This document shows positions 26,874 to 35,605 of a stretch of DNA of 64,000 nucleotides, piece by piece (position 1 is the stretch's first letter; the number at the start of each line of letters is the position of its first letter). The notes below the pieces were generated by a model. It did no database searches. It worked only from the letters and a program-made list of their open reading frames with translations, and had not been told where the DNA came from. A program made the translations under genes and the position numbers. The stretch comes from CABMKH01 sp040797625 (GTDB lineage Bacteria > Bacillota > Clostridia > Tissierellales > Tissierellaceae), in the NCBI GenBank assembly GCA_052067355.1, contig JBQHQH010000003.1, positions 124,001 to 188,000 of the forward strand, given 5' to 3'.

Positions 26874-28010
26874 ATGAATGTTTCGAAGGACTTGGCTCAA
26901 GATATAGTAGAGAATATGAAGGAGATAATAAGTCAAGAAATAAATTATTTTGATAATAGAGGGTTTATCATCGCTAGTACAGATAAGACTAGAGTAGGAG
27001 ATTTTCATGGAGGAGCTAAGAAGGTACTAAATCTAAAAAGAGATGTTATAGTAAATTTTGATGGTCAATATAAGGGAGCAAGACAGGGGATAAATATTCC
27101 AGTTTACTTTGAAAGTGAAGTAGTAGGGGTAATTGGAATTACTGGTGAAAAAGAGGAAGTAGAGAAGTATGGGAAAATAATACAGCGGATGACAGAAATT
27201 TTAATAAAAGAAGGATATATTAAGGAACAGGAGAAGATAGAAAGGGAAAGTAAGAGGCAGTTTATTGAAGAACTATTATTTAGATATCATAGTGATGATA
27301 AGTCATTACTTACTAGGGCGGAATTATTAAATATTAAAATAGATACAAATAGAGTAGTAGTTGTAGCGAGAATTGTTGTAAGTGAAAATAGCTTTGTCTT
27401 AACTCCTGAAATTAATGAGGAAATATTCAATTCCTTTAGGAATTATGTAGAGTATAAACCTCAGAATTTAATAGCTCAAAGTGGTATGAATATTATAATG
27501 ATATGTGAACTATGGGCTAAAGAAAATATAGAAACATTGATTCTAGAGATGAAGAGATATATAGAAGATAGATATGGTGTAAAAGTATATTTTGGTATAG
27601 GACAGGATTATGACAACGTCAGCAAGATAAAGAAGTCTTATAGAGAGGCAAAGAAGGCACTAGACATTGCAATTGCCTTAAAAAATAGAGAGATATTACA
27701 TTATAATGATTTAGATATAGGACTATTGATAGATGATATCTCTATGGAAACTATAAATAAATATACTAAGAGGGTATTTAAGGATATGACAAGAGAGGAG
27801 ATAAATGAATATTTAATTATCATAGATTCTTATATAAAACATAATGGTTCTATAAAGAGAACGTCTCAGGAATTATTTATTCATAAAAATACTTTACAAT
27901 ATAGATTAAAGAGATTAAAAAAGATTACAGGGTTTGACCCTAGAAATATAAATGATATGGTGGTCTTATATTTTGCCTTTGTTTTATTTAGATTGGAATT
28001 TAGTAAATAG
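26874..28010 (+). CDS. cdaR: CdaR-family sugar diacid/glycerate regulator
   Basis: A 378-aa transcription factor. The N-terminal domain (DLAQDIVENMKEIISQEINYFDNRGFIIASTDKTRVGDFH) matches the diacid-recognition domain, a GGDEF-like middle part follows (VKVYFGIGQDYDNVSKIKKSYREAKKALD), and the C-terminus has the PucR-type helix-turn-helix (SIKRTSQELFIHKNTLQYRLKRLKKITG). CdaR proteins activate glycerate and sugar diacid genes, which fits the glycerate kinase and GntP genes downstream. The ATG follows AAAGGGGG. A 9-bp inverted repeat at 28086-28145 is a possible target. Confidence 0.92.
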   Translation: MNVSKDLAQDIVENMKEIISQEINYFDNRGFIIASTDKTRVGDFHGGAKKVLNLKRDVIVNFDGQYKGARQGINIPVYFESEVVGVIGITGEKEEVEKYGKIIQRMTEILIKEGYIKEQEKIERESKRQFIEELLFRYHSDDKSLLTRAELLNIKIDTNRVVVVARIVVSENSFVLTPEINEEIFNSFRNYVEYKPQNLIAQSGMNIIMICELWAKENIETLILEMKRYIEDRYGVKVYFGIGQDYDNVSKIKKSYREAKKALDIAIALKNREILHYNDLDIGLLIDDISMETINKYTKRVFKDMTREEINEYLIIIDSYIKHNGSIKRTSQELFIHKNTLQYRLKRLKKITGFDPRNINDMVVLYFAFVLFRLEFSK

Positions 28011-28085
28011 AGTATTATCTATGATTATGATAAGAGAATAGTCAGTGGAAATAAGTTTCTTTAGTATATATTATAGATTAAATAG

Positions 28086-28145
28086 TATGTTACAGATAAT
28101 AGATTATGTTATAAAATACATATATTAATTGGTATATGTAACATA
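28086..28145 (+). promoter_or_regulatory. Inverted repeat upstream of glycerate kinase
   Basis: TATGTTACA (28086-28094) and TGTAACATA (28137-28145) are exact inverse copies 42 bp apart. A second half-site and the inner arms CATATA/TATATG lie between. It is a candidate CdaR site by position. Confidence 0.4.
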
Positions 28146-28238
28146 GAATATACTGAAAATTGAGAATATAATGAGCTTAGAGTAAGTTATAAAAAACATC
28201 TATTATCAATGACAGAATAAAAGGAGAGAATGATTACA

Positions 28239-29381
28239 ATGAAGATAATGATTGCACCTGATTCATATAAAGGAAGTTTTTCTGCTATAGAGGTTACTAA
28301 TTCTATAGAAAAAGGTATAAGAAAGATCTGCAGGGATGCAGATATTATAAAAATACCAGTAGCAGATGGAGGAGAGGGAACTGTAGATGCGTTGGTGTTG
28401 AGTACAGATGGAAGATATGAAGAAGTTGAAGTTGTAGGTCCTCTAGGAGATAAAGTATTAGCAAAATATGGAATAGTATATGATGATATTGCAGTTATTG
28501 AAATGGCTGCAGCTTCAGGGCTTACATTGATAGATAAAAATAAGCTAAATCCTTTAATTACAACTACATATGGCACAGGTCAATTGATAAAGTCAGCAAT
28601 GGAAAGAGGCATAAGGACAATATATGTAGGACTTGGTGGTTCAGGAACAAATGATGGTGGAGTAGGTATGGCTCAAGCTTTGGGAGTTTTATTTAAGGAT
28701 GAAAGAGGAGAAGAAATTGGCTATGGAGGAGGTGAACTACATAGGATTAAAGAAATTGATACGACAAATATCCATCCCTTACTAAAGGAAACAAAAATAA
28801 TGGTAATATCTGATGTACAAAACCCTCTTTGTGGTGAATATGGTGCATCTTACGTATATGGACCACAAAAAGGAGGAACTAAAGAAACAATAGAGATTTT
28901 AGATAATAATCTTAGACACTTTGGAGAGATGGTTAAAGTATTTATAGGAAAAGACATAATGAATATTTCAGGATCAGGTGCAGCAGGAGGTTTAGGAGGA
29001 GGGCTTATAGGATTTTGTAATGCTATTATTTATTCAGGAATAGATAAGGTTTTAGATATTATAGGTATTGATAGGTATTTAAAAGATGTAGATTTAGTAA
29101 TTACAGGAGAAGGAAAGATAGATGGTCAATCTATATTTGGCAAAGTTCCAATTGGAGTAGCTAAAAGAGCTAAGAATTATGGAATTCCAGTGATAGCTAT
29201 AGTGGGGGGCGTTGGAGAGGGAGCATATAAGGTATATGATCATGGGATAGACTTGGTCTTAGACATTATAGATAGACCTATGACATTAGAAGAGTCTATG
29301 GAAAATGTGGCAGAATTAATTGAAAGGACAGCTACCAATGCTATGAGAATTCTAAAATTGTCGGAGAAGTATGTTAAGTAG
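28239..29381 (+). CDS. Glycerate kinase (GlxK/GarK type)
   Basis: Cytosolic kinase of 380 aa that phosphorylates glycerate. Family motifs are MKIMIAPDSYKGSFSA at the start, VADGGEGTVDAL, GLGGSGTNDGGVGMAQALG, GAAGGLGGGL and GEGKIDGQS. The ATG at 28239 is chosen because AAGGAGAG lies 10 nt before it; the ATG at 28230 is too close to that site. The GntP permease follows after 20 bp, giving an uptake-plus-kinase pair under CdaR. The product is probably 2-phosphoglycerate, as in this family. Confidence 0.92.
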   Translation: MKIMIAPDSYKGSFSAIEVTNSIEKGIRKICRDADIIKIPVADGGEGTVDALVLSTDGRYEEVEVVGPLGDKVLAKYGIVYDDIAVIEMAAASGLTLIDKNKLNPLITTTYGTGQLIKSAMERGIRTIYVGLGGSGTNDGGVGMAQALGVLFKDERGEEIGYGGGELHRIKEIDTTNIHPLLKETKIMVISDVQNPLCGEYGASYVYGPQKGGTKETIEILDNNLRHFGEMVKVFIGKDIMNISGSGAAGGLGGGLIGFCNAIIYSGIDKVLDIIGIDRYLKDVDLVITGEGKIDGQSIFGKVPIGVAKRAKNYGIPVIAIVGGVGEGAYKVYDHGIDLVLDIIDRPMTLEESMENVAELIERTATNAMRILKLSEKYVK

Positions 29382-29401
29382 AAAAGAAGGAGGTTTTATT
29401 G

Positions 29402-30760
29402 ATGTTACAAGGTCCAATATTATTGGTGATCTTATTATTGGGTATTATATTTATCATCTTAGCTACATCTAAATATAAACTTCATCCATTTATTGCATTA
29501 TTAGTAGCAGCTTATGGTATAGCGTTTGCTGCAGGAATGGACTCTAAGGAAATTGGAGATGTAATAAGTCAAGGTTTTGGAGGTACATTGACAAGTATTG
29601 GATTGGTGATTATTTTAGGGACAATTATAGGTACCATCTTAGAAAAGTCTGGTGCAGCAGTAACTATGGCAGATTCTGTATTGAAACTTGTAGGAGAAAA
29701 ACATCCAGGCATTGCTATGAGTATTATAGGATATATAGTATCTATACCAGTTTTTTGTGATTCTGGGTTTGTAATTTTATCTTCCTTAAAGGACTCTTTG
29801 GCAAAGAGGAGTAGAGTGTCATCTGTAATGATGTCTGTAGCATTAGCAACTGGATTATATGCAACTCATACATTAGTGCCACCAACACCTGGACCTATTG
29901 CAGCAGCGGGAAATCTTGGTTTAGAAGATCAATTAGGTTTGGTTATCTTGATGGGAATAGTTGTGTCAATAGTACCTACTATAACTGGATATTTATGGGC
30001 AGTTAGATCAGGTAAGAGATACAAGACTATAGATGAGATGGGGAATATAGAATTAGATAAAAATACAGTTGAGAAAAAATATGATAGTTTGCCTAGTCCA
30101 TTTAAGGCATTTGCTCCAATTGTTGTTCCTATATTACTTATAACCCTAGGTTCAATAGCTGCATTTCCATCAAGGCCATTTGGAGAAGATGGAGTATTTA
30201 ATCTATTTATTTTTCTAGGGAAGCCTATTAATTCTCTATTTATAGGACTACTATTTGCAACACGACTATTTCCTAAATGGAATGAAGAAACACTATCTAA
30301 TTGGATAGGTGAAGGACTAAAAGAAGCAGCAATCATAATTATGATAACAGGAGCTGGAGGTTCATTAGGTAAGGTATTGAGTTCTACTCCAATTGGAGAA
30401 TATTTGGGAAATACATTGGCAAATTGGAATTTAGGAATATTTTTACCATTTATTATATCTGCAGCACTAAAAACAGCTCAAGGTTCTTCTACTGTAGCAC
30501 TAGTAACGACTTCCACTTTAGTAGCACCATTGCTTCCAGTACTAGGTCTTTCCTCAACATTAGGAGGAGTTCTTACAGTAATGGCTATAGGTGCAGGAGC
30601 TATGACAGTTTCCCATGCAAATGATAGTTTCTTCTGGGTAGTAACAGAATTTAGTGATATGGATGTAAGTACAGCTTATAAATCTCAAACTATGGCAACT
30701 CTAGTGCAAGGAGTTTCTACGATTATAGTTGTAGGATTGATTTCTTTAATTTTGCTATAG
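29402..30760 (+). CDS. GntP-family glycerate/gluconate permease
   Basis: Polytopic symporter of 452 aa. GntP signatures include GSGF-like segments, THTLVPPTPGPIAAAGNLG and AALKTAQGSSTVALVTTSTLV, and the C-terminal MTVSHANDSFFWVVTEFSDM. The ATG at 29402 follows AAGGAGG; a TTG one codon earlier is also open. Given the glycerate kinase next door, glycerate is a better guess for its substrate than gluconate. A short hairpin (AAACC/GGTTT plus T-run, 30813-30830) follows. Confidence 0.9.
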   Translation: MLQGPILLVILLLGIIFIILATSKYKLHPFIALLVAAYGIAFAAGMDSKEIGDVISQGFGGTLTSIGLVIILGTIIGTILEKSGAAVTMADSVLKLVGEKHPGIAMSIIGYIVSIPVFCDSGFVILSSLKDSLAKRSRVSSVMMSVALATGLYATHTLVPPTPGPIAAAGNLGLEDQLGLVILMGIVVSIVPTITGYLWAVRSGKRYKTIDEMGNIELDKNTVEKKYDSLPSPFKAFAPIVVPILLITLGSIAAFPSRPFGEDGVFNLFIFLGKPINSLFIGLLFATRLFPKWNEETLSNWIGEGLKEAAIIIMITGAGGSLGKVLSSTPIGEYLGNTLANWNLGIFLPFIISAALKTAQGSSTVALVTTSTLVAPLLPVLGLSSTLGGVLTVMAIGAGAMTVSHANDSFFWVVTEFSDMDVSTAYKSQTMATLVQGVSTIIVVGLISLILL

Positions 30761-30827
30761 ATTTTGATGAATATCTCTTAAAAATGGAGAAAGAAAAATG
30801 ATATATTTCATTAAACCAAAAGAGGTT

Positions 30828-30912
30828 TTTTAACCAATCAAATTGTACCGTATCAACTGGTAATCATTATTTTATTCCCATACTTGGAGTTGGGGGAAGT
30901 ATTTGGTTAAAA
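30828..30912. repeat. Nested inverted repeats upstream of fumC
   Basis: TTTTAACCAA (30828-30837) is the exact inverse of TTGGTTAAAA (30903-30912), and ATACTT/AAGTAT (30880-30885, 30897-30902) nests inside. Function unknown. Confidence 0.45.
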
Positions 30913-30945
30913 TAATGTTTAAGATAGTGAGTAATCAATATTAGG

Positions 30946-30974
30946 TTGTTCCTCCTAGTTCTAGGGTATATAAT
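30946..30974 (+). promoter_or_regulatory. Candidate fumC promoter
   Basis: TTGTTC, 17 nt, TATAAT (30969-30974). The spacer holds a CCTAG-TT-CTAGG palindrome that could be an operator. The leader to the fumC ATG would be short. Confidence 0.45.
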
Positions 30975-31007
30975 TAATATTAGTAAATAGAATTAGGAGG
31001 AGTTTTT

Positions 31008-32372
31008 ATGGATTTTAGAATTGAACATGATACCATGGGAGAAGTAAAGGTACCTGCTGACAGGTATTGGGGTGCACAGACTCAGAGAAGTTATCAAAAC
31101 TTTAGAATAGGTATAGAAAAGATGCCTATTGAAATTGTCAAGGCTTTTAGCATATTGAAGAAGGCGGCAGCTATTACAAATAATAAATTAAATAAATTAG
31201 ATGAAAAGAGAAAAGATGTTATAGCTAAAGCTTGTGATGAGATCTACGAAGGAAAATTAGATGAGAACTTTCCATTGGTAGTATGGCAAACAGGAAGCGG
31301 TACTCAGAGCAATATGAATGTCAATGAAGTTGTAGCTAATAGGGCAAATGAAATAGCCGGTGAAAAGATAATACATCCTAATGATCATGTAAATATGTCT
31401 CAAAGCTCCAATGACACATTTCCAACTGCAATAAGCATTTCAGCAGTCATGACAATTGAAGATAATCTATTGCCAGCCATTAAGAGATTGAGAGAGACCT
31501 TTGAAAGACTAGAAAAAGAGAATGAAGGGATAATCAAGACAGGTAGAACTCATTTACAAGATGCAGTTCCACTATCATTTTCACAAGAGATCAGTGCATG
31601 GACTCAAATGTTAAGGAAAGCAGAACATAATGTCAAAGAATCAGTAGAAGGATTAAGAGAATTAGCCCTAGGTGGAACAGCAGTAGGTACGGGATTAAAT
31701 GCTCATAGGGATTTTGGAAGAATGGTTGCAGAGGAGATATCTAATCTTACAGAAAAGAAGTTTATTACAGCAGAAAATAAATTTTATTCATTGACAAGTA
31801 AGAGTAACTTAGTCTATGCTCATGGTGGGTTAAAGTCTCTTGCTGCAGATTTAATGAAGATTGCCAATGACGTAAGATGGTTAGCTAGTGGTCCAAGATG
31901 TGGTATCGGAGAGATAATTATACCTGAAAATGAACCGGGAAGTTCTATCATGCCAGGTAAAGTAAATCCAACACAATGTGAAGCATTGACAATGGTAGCA
32001 GTACAGGTAATGGGTAATGATGCTGCTATTGGATTTGGAGCATCTCAAGGAAATTTCCAACTTAATGTGTTCATGCCTATGATGATCTATAACTTTTTAC
32101 AATCAGTGAGATTATTAAGTGATGGAATCAATTCATTTAACGATCATTGTGCTTTTGGTATCAAGGCAAATAGAGAAAAGATGAAGGAAAATCTAGATAA
32201 ATCCCTAATGTTAGTAACTGCTTTGAATCCTCATATTGGATATGAAAAGGCAGCTAGTGTTGCAAAGACAGCTCATAAGAAAGGTATCTCTTTAAAAGAG
32301 GCAGCAGTAGAATTAGGATATCTGACAGAAGAAGAGTTTGATGAATATATTAAACCAGAGGAAATGGTTTAA
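31008..32372 (+). CDS. fumC: Class II fumarate hydratase
   Basis: Interconverts fumarate and malate; homotetrameric, iron-independent class. The 454-aa sequence carries the superfamily signature GSSIMPGKVNPTQ, NVNEVVANRA, HPNDHVNMSQSSNDTFPTAI and KTGRTHLQDAVPLSFSQE. Length is exactly as expected. The ATG follows AGGAGGAG. It stands as a single gene between the glycerate genes and the galactose regulon, with its own candidate promoter and a terminator. Aspartase is the nearest alternative; the full set of fumarase-like segments argues against it. Confidence 0.94.
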   Translation: MDFRIEHDTMGEVKVPADRYWGAQTQRSYQNFRIGIEKMPIEIVKAFSILKKAAAITNNKLNKLDEKRKDVIAKACDEIYEGKLDENFPLVVWQTGSGTQSNMNVNEVVANRANEIAGEKIIHPNDHVNMSQSSNDTFPTAISISAVMTIEDNLLPAIKRLRETFERLEKENEGIIKTGRTHLQDAVPLSFSQEISAWTQMLRKAEHNVKESVEGLRELALGGTAVGTGLNAHRDFGRMVAEEISNLTEKKFITAENKFYSLTSKSNLVYAHGGLKSLAADLMKIANDVRWLASGPRCGIGEIIIPENEPGSSIMPGKVNPTQCEALTMVAVQVMGNDAAIGFGASQGNFQLNVFMPMMIYNFLQSVRLLSDGINSFNDHCAFGIKANREKMKENLDKSLMLVTALNPHIGYEKAASVAKTAHKKGISLKEAAVELGYLTEEEFDEYIKPEEMV

Positions 32373-32457
32373 TAGAAGTCACATAATAGGTAGTTAAATA
32401 GTGGATAAGGTTATTGTTAATTGTAATAATATCCACAGATCTAGTTAAAATAAGTAG

Positions 32458-32507
32458 AATAGCCCTTTTTGATATAATAAGTCTATTAGAAAAGGGGCTA
32501 TTTTTTT
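32458..32507 (+). terminator. fumC terminator
   Basis: A stem of 13 pairs (AATAGCCCTTTTT with AAAAAGGGGCTATT-like right arm, one G-U) has a 19-nt loop and a T-run from 32501. Confidence 0.85.
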
Positions 32508-32530
32508 ATAAAAAATAGGAAAGTTCATGC

Positions 32531-32595
32531 TTTTTATCTGATGACTTATACCCACTAGGGCACAGATAATTTCAACGCTCTCACTTCTATAAATG
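32531..32595 (+). repeat. Dispersed intergenic repeat, copy B
   Basis: The 65-bp match to 6693-6757 (52 of 65 identical, no gap). It begins TTTTTATCTGATGACTTATA and contains GGGCACAGATAATTTCAAC. Confidence 0.75.
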
Positions 32596-32639
32596 ATTTA
32601 AAAATAATAATTAGATAATACTAAATATAAAAAAGATTA

Positions 32640-32667
32640 TTGAAATATATTTCCTGTATGATATAAT
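32640..32667 (+). promoter_or_regulatory. Promoter of the mgl-gal regulon
   Basis: TTGAAA (32640-32645), a 16-nt spacer and a perfect TATAAT (32662-32667). The first operator-like site begins 9 bp after the -10, across the expected start. Confidence 0.8.
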
Positions 32668-32676
32668 ATTAATACG

Positions 32677-32688
32677 GAAAACGTTTAC
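32677..32688 (+). promoter_or_regulatory. Operator/cre-like site 1
   Basis: GAAAACGTTTAC, a LacI-family palindrome-like site. With flanking bases it also matches the CcpA cre consensus at 13 of 14 positions, so either the local LacI regulator or CcpA could bind. Confidence 0.7.
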
Positions 32689-32728
32689 TCTATTTTAGAT
32701 TGTTAGGGGCAATTTTTTTAGAGGGATA

Positions 32729-32740
32729 GAAAACGTTTAC
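32729..32740 (+). promoter_or_regulatory. Operator/cre-like site 2
   Basis: A second identical GAAAACGTTTAC, 52 bp (about five helical turns) after the first, which suits looping or cooperative binding. Confidence 0.7.
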
Positions 32741-32991
32741 TATAATAAATAACTTAAATATACCTAAATTATCTTCAAAATACTTAAGCTTATGAAATAT
32801 ATGGAATTAAAGAGTGTTAAAGGAAGTGATAGATATGAAATGACATAGATTAAATTTCCTAGATTCTTTTAGATTAGGTTTAAAATGAAGTTAGAAGTAA
32901 TTTAATATAGGATTTAGGTTATTTATAATTCTATAGTATTATGACACTTTACAATGAGTAAGGAGATCCATAATAAATAAGGGGGATTAGA

Positions 32992-33996
32992 ATGAAAAAG
33001 AGTTTAGTAGTATTACTTACAATTGCCATGTTAGCTACACTAATTACAGGGTGTTCACAAGAGACATCAGGCTCATCTGATAAATTACAAATTGGAGTAT
33101 TAATCTATAAATATGATGATACTTATATATCTACAGTTAGGCAAGCTTTAGAGGCAGAAGCTAAAGGTGATACTGAAGTAGAACTTCTTATGAATGATGG
33201 TCAGGGAGATCAGGCTACACAAAATGATCAAATAGATATATTGATAGAGAAAAAAGTAGATGCATTAGCAGTAAATATTGTAGATATTGGGGCAGCTAAA
33301 TCAGCAATAGAAAAAGCAGAAGCAGCAGGAATTCCAGTCGTATTTTTCAATAGAGAGCCAGATACAGATGTAATTAAATCCTATGATAAAGCTAGATTTG
33401 TTGGTACAAGGCCAGAAGAAGCTGGAATTATTCAAGGTGAAATGATGGCAGAGATATGGAACGAAGGTGGATATGATAGAAATGATGATAATATCATGCA
33501 ATATGTAATGCTTAAAGGTGATGCAGATAATCCAGAAGCAATAGCTAGAACAGAATATTCCATTAAGATATTAAATGCAGCAGGAATAGAAACAGAAGAA
33601 CTAGGATTACAGGTTGCAAACTGGGATAATGACAAGGCAAATCAAGCAATGGAAGCATGGCTAGCAAAAGATGGAGATAGGATTGAATTTGTAATAGCTA
33701 ATAATGATGGAATGGCTTCAGGTGCAATATCTGCTCTACAAAATGCAGGATATAATACAGGGGATCCAGAGAAATATATACCAGTATTTGGTGTAGATGC
33801 TACAGAAGAGGCCGTAAGTCTAATTGATAAAGGTGAAATGACAGGTACAGTAAAACAAGATGGTGAAGGTATGGCAAAAGCTGTATTTGCATTAGCTAAA
33901 AATGCAGCGCAAGGTAAAGACTTCTTAGAGGGTACATCCTATGAGTATGATGAGACAGGAGTTGCAGTGAGAATTCCTTATCAAGCATATAAATAA
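32992..33996 (+). CDS. mglB: Galactose/glucose ABC transporter substrate-binding lipoprotein
   Basis: Sugar receptor of 334 aa. The lipoprotein signal ends LITGC (Cys21). The MglB-type ligand and calcium features are visible: VFFNREP, FVGTRPEEAGIIQGE, and DRNDDNIMQYVMLKGD, which parallels the Ca-binding loop of E. coli MglB. Later IANNDGMASGAI and VFGVDATEEAV follow the family. The ATG follows AAGGGGG. It is first in a nine-gene run and is followed by a 13-bp hairpin before mglA. Galactose is supported by the Leloir genes downstream. Confidence 0.93.
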   Translation: MKKSLVVLLTIAMLATLITGCSQETSGSSDKLQIGVLIYKYDDTYISTVRQALEAEAKGDTEVELLMNDGQGDQATQNDQIDILIEKKVDALAVNIVDIGAAKSAIEKAEAAGIPVVFFNREPDTDVIKSYDKARFVGTRPEEAGIIQGEMMAEIWNEGGYDRNDDNIMQYVMLKGDADNPEAIARTEYSIKILNAAGIETEELGLQVANWDNDKANQAMEAWLAKDGDRIEFVIANNDGMASGAISALQNAGYNTGDPEKYIPVFGVDATEEAVSLIDKGEMTGTVKQDGEGMAKAVFALAKNAAQGKDFLEGTSYEYDETGVAVRIPYQAYK

Positions 33997-34011
33997 AGTT
34001 TAATAGTGATG

Positions 34012-34055
34012 AAGGAATCGCACATAGATTTATGTTTTCTTGTGCGATTCCTTTT
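34012..34055 (+). promoter_or_regulatory. Hairpin between mglB and mglA
   Basis: AAGGAATCGCACA (34012-34024) pairs perfectly with TGTGCGATTCCTT (34041-34053); the loop is 16 nt and only TT follows. It is likely a partial terminator or mRNA stabiliser that raises receptor over transporter. Confidence 0.75.
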
Positions 34056-34087
34056 AAATAAAAGTACCAAAAAAGGGGTGAATGTAT

Positions 34088-35587
34088 ATGGCCAAAGAAA
34101 AATATCTGTTAGAAATGAAGAATATATCTAAAGAATTTCCAGGAGTTAAGGCTTTAGACAATGTAAGTTTTAAAGTGAAAAAGGGTACTGTACACGCCTT
34201 AATGGGAGAGAATGGTGCTGGAAAATCAACATTGATGAAAGTCCTCTTTGGAATATATAGAGAAGATGCTGGTGAAATATATATTGAAGGTCAAGAAACT
34301 AAATTTCCTGATCCTAAAACAGCTTTGGAGAATGGTGTATCTATGGTACATCAAGAATTGAACCAAGTACTTCAAAGAGATGTAATGGATAATATATTGT
34401 TAGGACGATATCCTCAAAGAGGAATATTTGTAGATCAAAGAGCCATGTATAAATTTACTAAAGATATATTTGATGATTTAGGTATAGATATAGATCCAAG
34501 ATCTAAATTGGCAAATCTTTCTGTATCAGAAAGACAGATGGTTGAAATTGCTAAAGCAGTTTCTTACGAAGCTAAAATATTGGTACTAGATGAACCTACA
34601 TCATCTTTGACTAGGCAAGAGGTAGAACATCTATTTAAAATTATAAATTTACTTAGAGATAGGGGCTGTGGAATAATCTATATTTCTCATAAGATGGAAG
34701 AGATACTTGAAATATCTGATGAGGTTACCATAATGAGAGATGGAAAATGGATAGCGACAGAGGAAGCGAAGAACTTAACTACAGATAAGATTATAAGTTT
34801 AATGGTAGGTAGAAATTTAACTAATAGATTTCCTCCTAAGACTAATAAACCTGGAGAGGTGATATTAGAAGTAAAAAACTTAACGGGAAAATACCAACCT
34901 TCAATAAAGGATGTGTCTTTTCAACTGAGAAAGGGAGAGATTTTAGGAGTATCTGGATTAGTAGGTTCTAGAAGGACGGAACTTTTAGAAACTATATTTG
35001 GAATAGCTTCTCATTCAGAAGGAGAGATATATCTTCATGGAAAATTAGTAGATAATAGGGATTCTGCTACTGCCATAGAAAATGGGTTTGCATTGTTAAC
35101 AGAGGAAAGAAGAGCTACGGGAATATTTAGTGGACTAAATATAAGGTTCAACTCTGTAATAGCCAATATAGATAATTATTCAAAGTATGGAATAGTAAAT
35201 GGCAAAAAGACAAAAGAGGATACAAATTGGGTTATAGATAGTTTAAACGTAAAGACCCCTAGTCAAAATACTCTAATTAAATCATTATCAGGAGGGAATC
35301 AACAAAAAGTCATAATAGGAAGATGGTTGCTTACAGATCCAGAAGTTCTTCTCTTAGATGAACCAACTAGAGGAGTAGATGTAGGGGCAAAATATGAGAT
35401 ATATCAGCTTATAATAGATTTAGCAAATAGAGGTAAAGGAGTAATCTTTGTATCTTCAGAGATGCCAGAACTATTGGGAATTTGTGACAGGATATTAGTC
35501 ATGTCCAATGGTAGGATAAGTGGAGTCGAAGATACTGGGAATTTAGATCAAGAGAAGATCATGACCTTAGCAGCAGAATATTTATAA
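34088..35587 (+). CDS. mglA: Galactose ABC transporter ATP-binding protein, two domains
   Basis: Energy-coupling subunit of 499 aa with two nucleotide-binding domains. The first has GENGAGKSTLMK (Walker A), LSVSERQMVEIAKAV and LVLDEPTSSL. The second has a degenerate Walker A (VSGLVGSRRTELLE), the signature SGGNQQKV and LLLDEPTRGVDVG, the usual pattern of carbohydrate importers. I use ATG 34088 because AAGGGGTG ends 7 nt before it; ATG 34082 is too close. The permease follows after 18 bp. Confidence 0.95.
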   Translation: MAKEKYLLEMKNISKEFPGVKALDNVSFKVKKGTVHALMGENGAGKSTLMKVLFGIYREDAGEIYIEGQETKFPDPKTALENGVSMVHQELNQVLQRDVMDNILLGRYPQRGIFVDQRAMYKFTKDIFDDLGIDIDPRSKLANLSVSERQMVEIAKAVSYEAKILVLDEPTSSLTRQEVEHLFKIINLLRDRGCGIIYISHKMEEILEISDEVTIMRDGKWIATEEAKNLTTDKIISLMVGRNLTNRFPPKTNKPGEVILEVKNLTGKYQPSIKDVSFQLRKGEILGVSGLVGSRRTELLETIFGIASHSEGEIYLHGKLVDNRDSATAIENGFALLTEERRATGIFSGLNIRFNSVIANIDNYSKYGIVNGKKTKEDTNWVIDSLNVKTPSQNTLIKSLSGGNQQKVIIGRWLLTDPEVLLLDEPTRGVDVGAKYEIYQLIIDLANRGKGVIFVSSEMPELLGICDRILVMSNGRISGVEDTGNLDQEKIMTLAAEYL

Positions 35588-35605
35588 ATGTAAGGGGTGT
35601 ATTAA

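Larger units (their letters stand above)
32373..32991. other. Intergenic region between fumC and mglB
   Basis: Carries a hairpin (GTGGATA/TATCCAC, 32401-32436), the fumC terminator, copy B of the dispersed repeat, the mgl promoter with two operator-like sites, and a leader of about 318 nt before mglB without an obvious riboswitch. Confidence 0.65.

Noticed and set aside
30951..31002. Possible anti-Shine-Dalgarno pairing (TTCCTCCTAGTT with AATTAGGAGGAG) controlling fumC
   Set aside because: The upstream element overlaps the likely promoter spacer and would not be transcribed if the TATAAT at 30969 is used.
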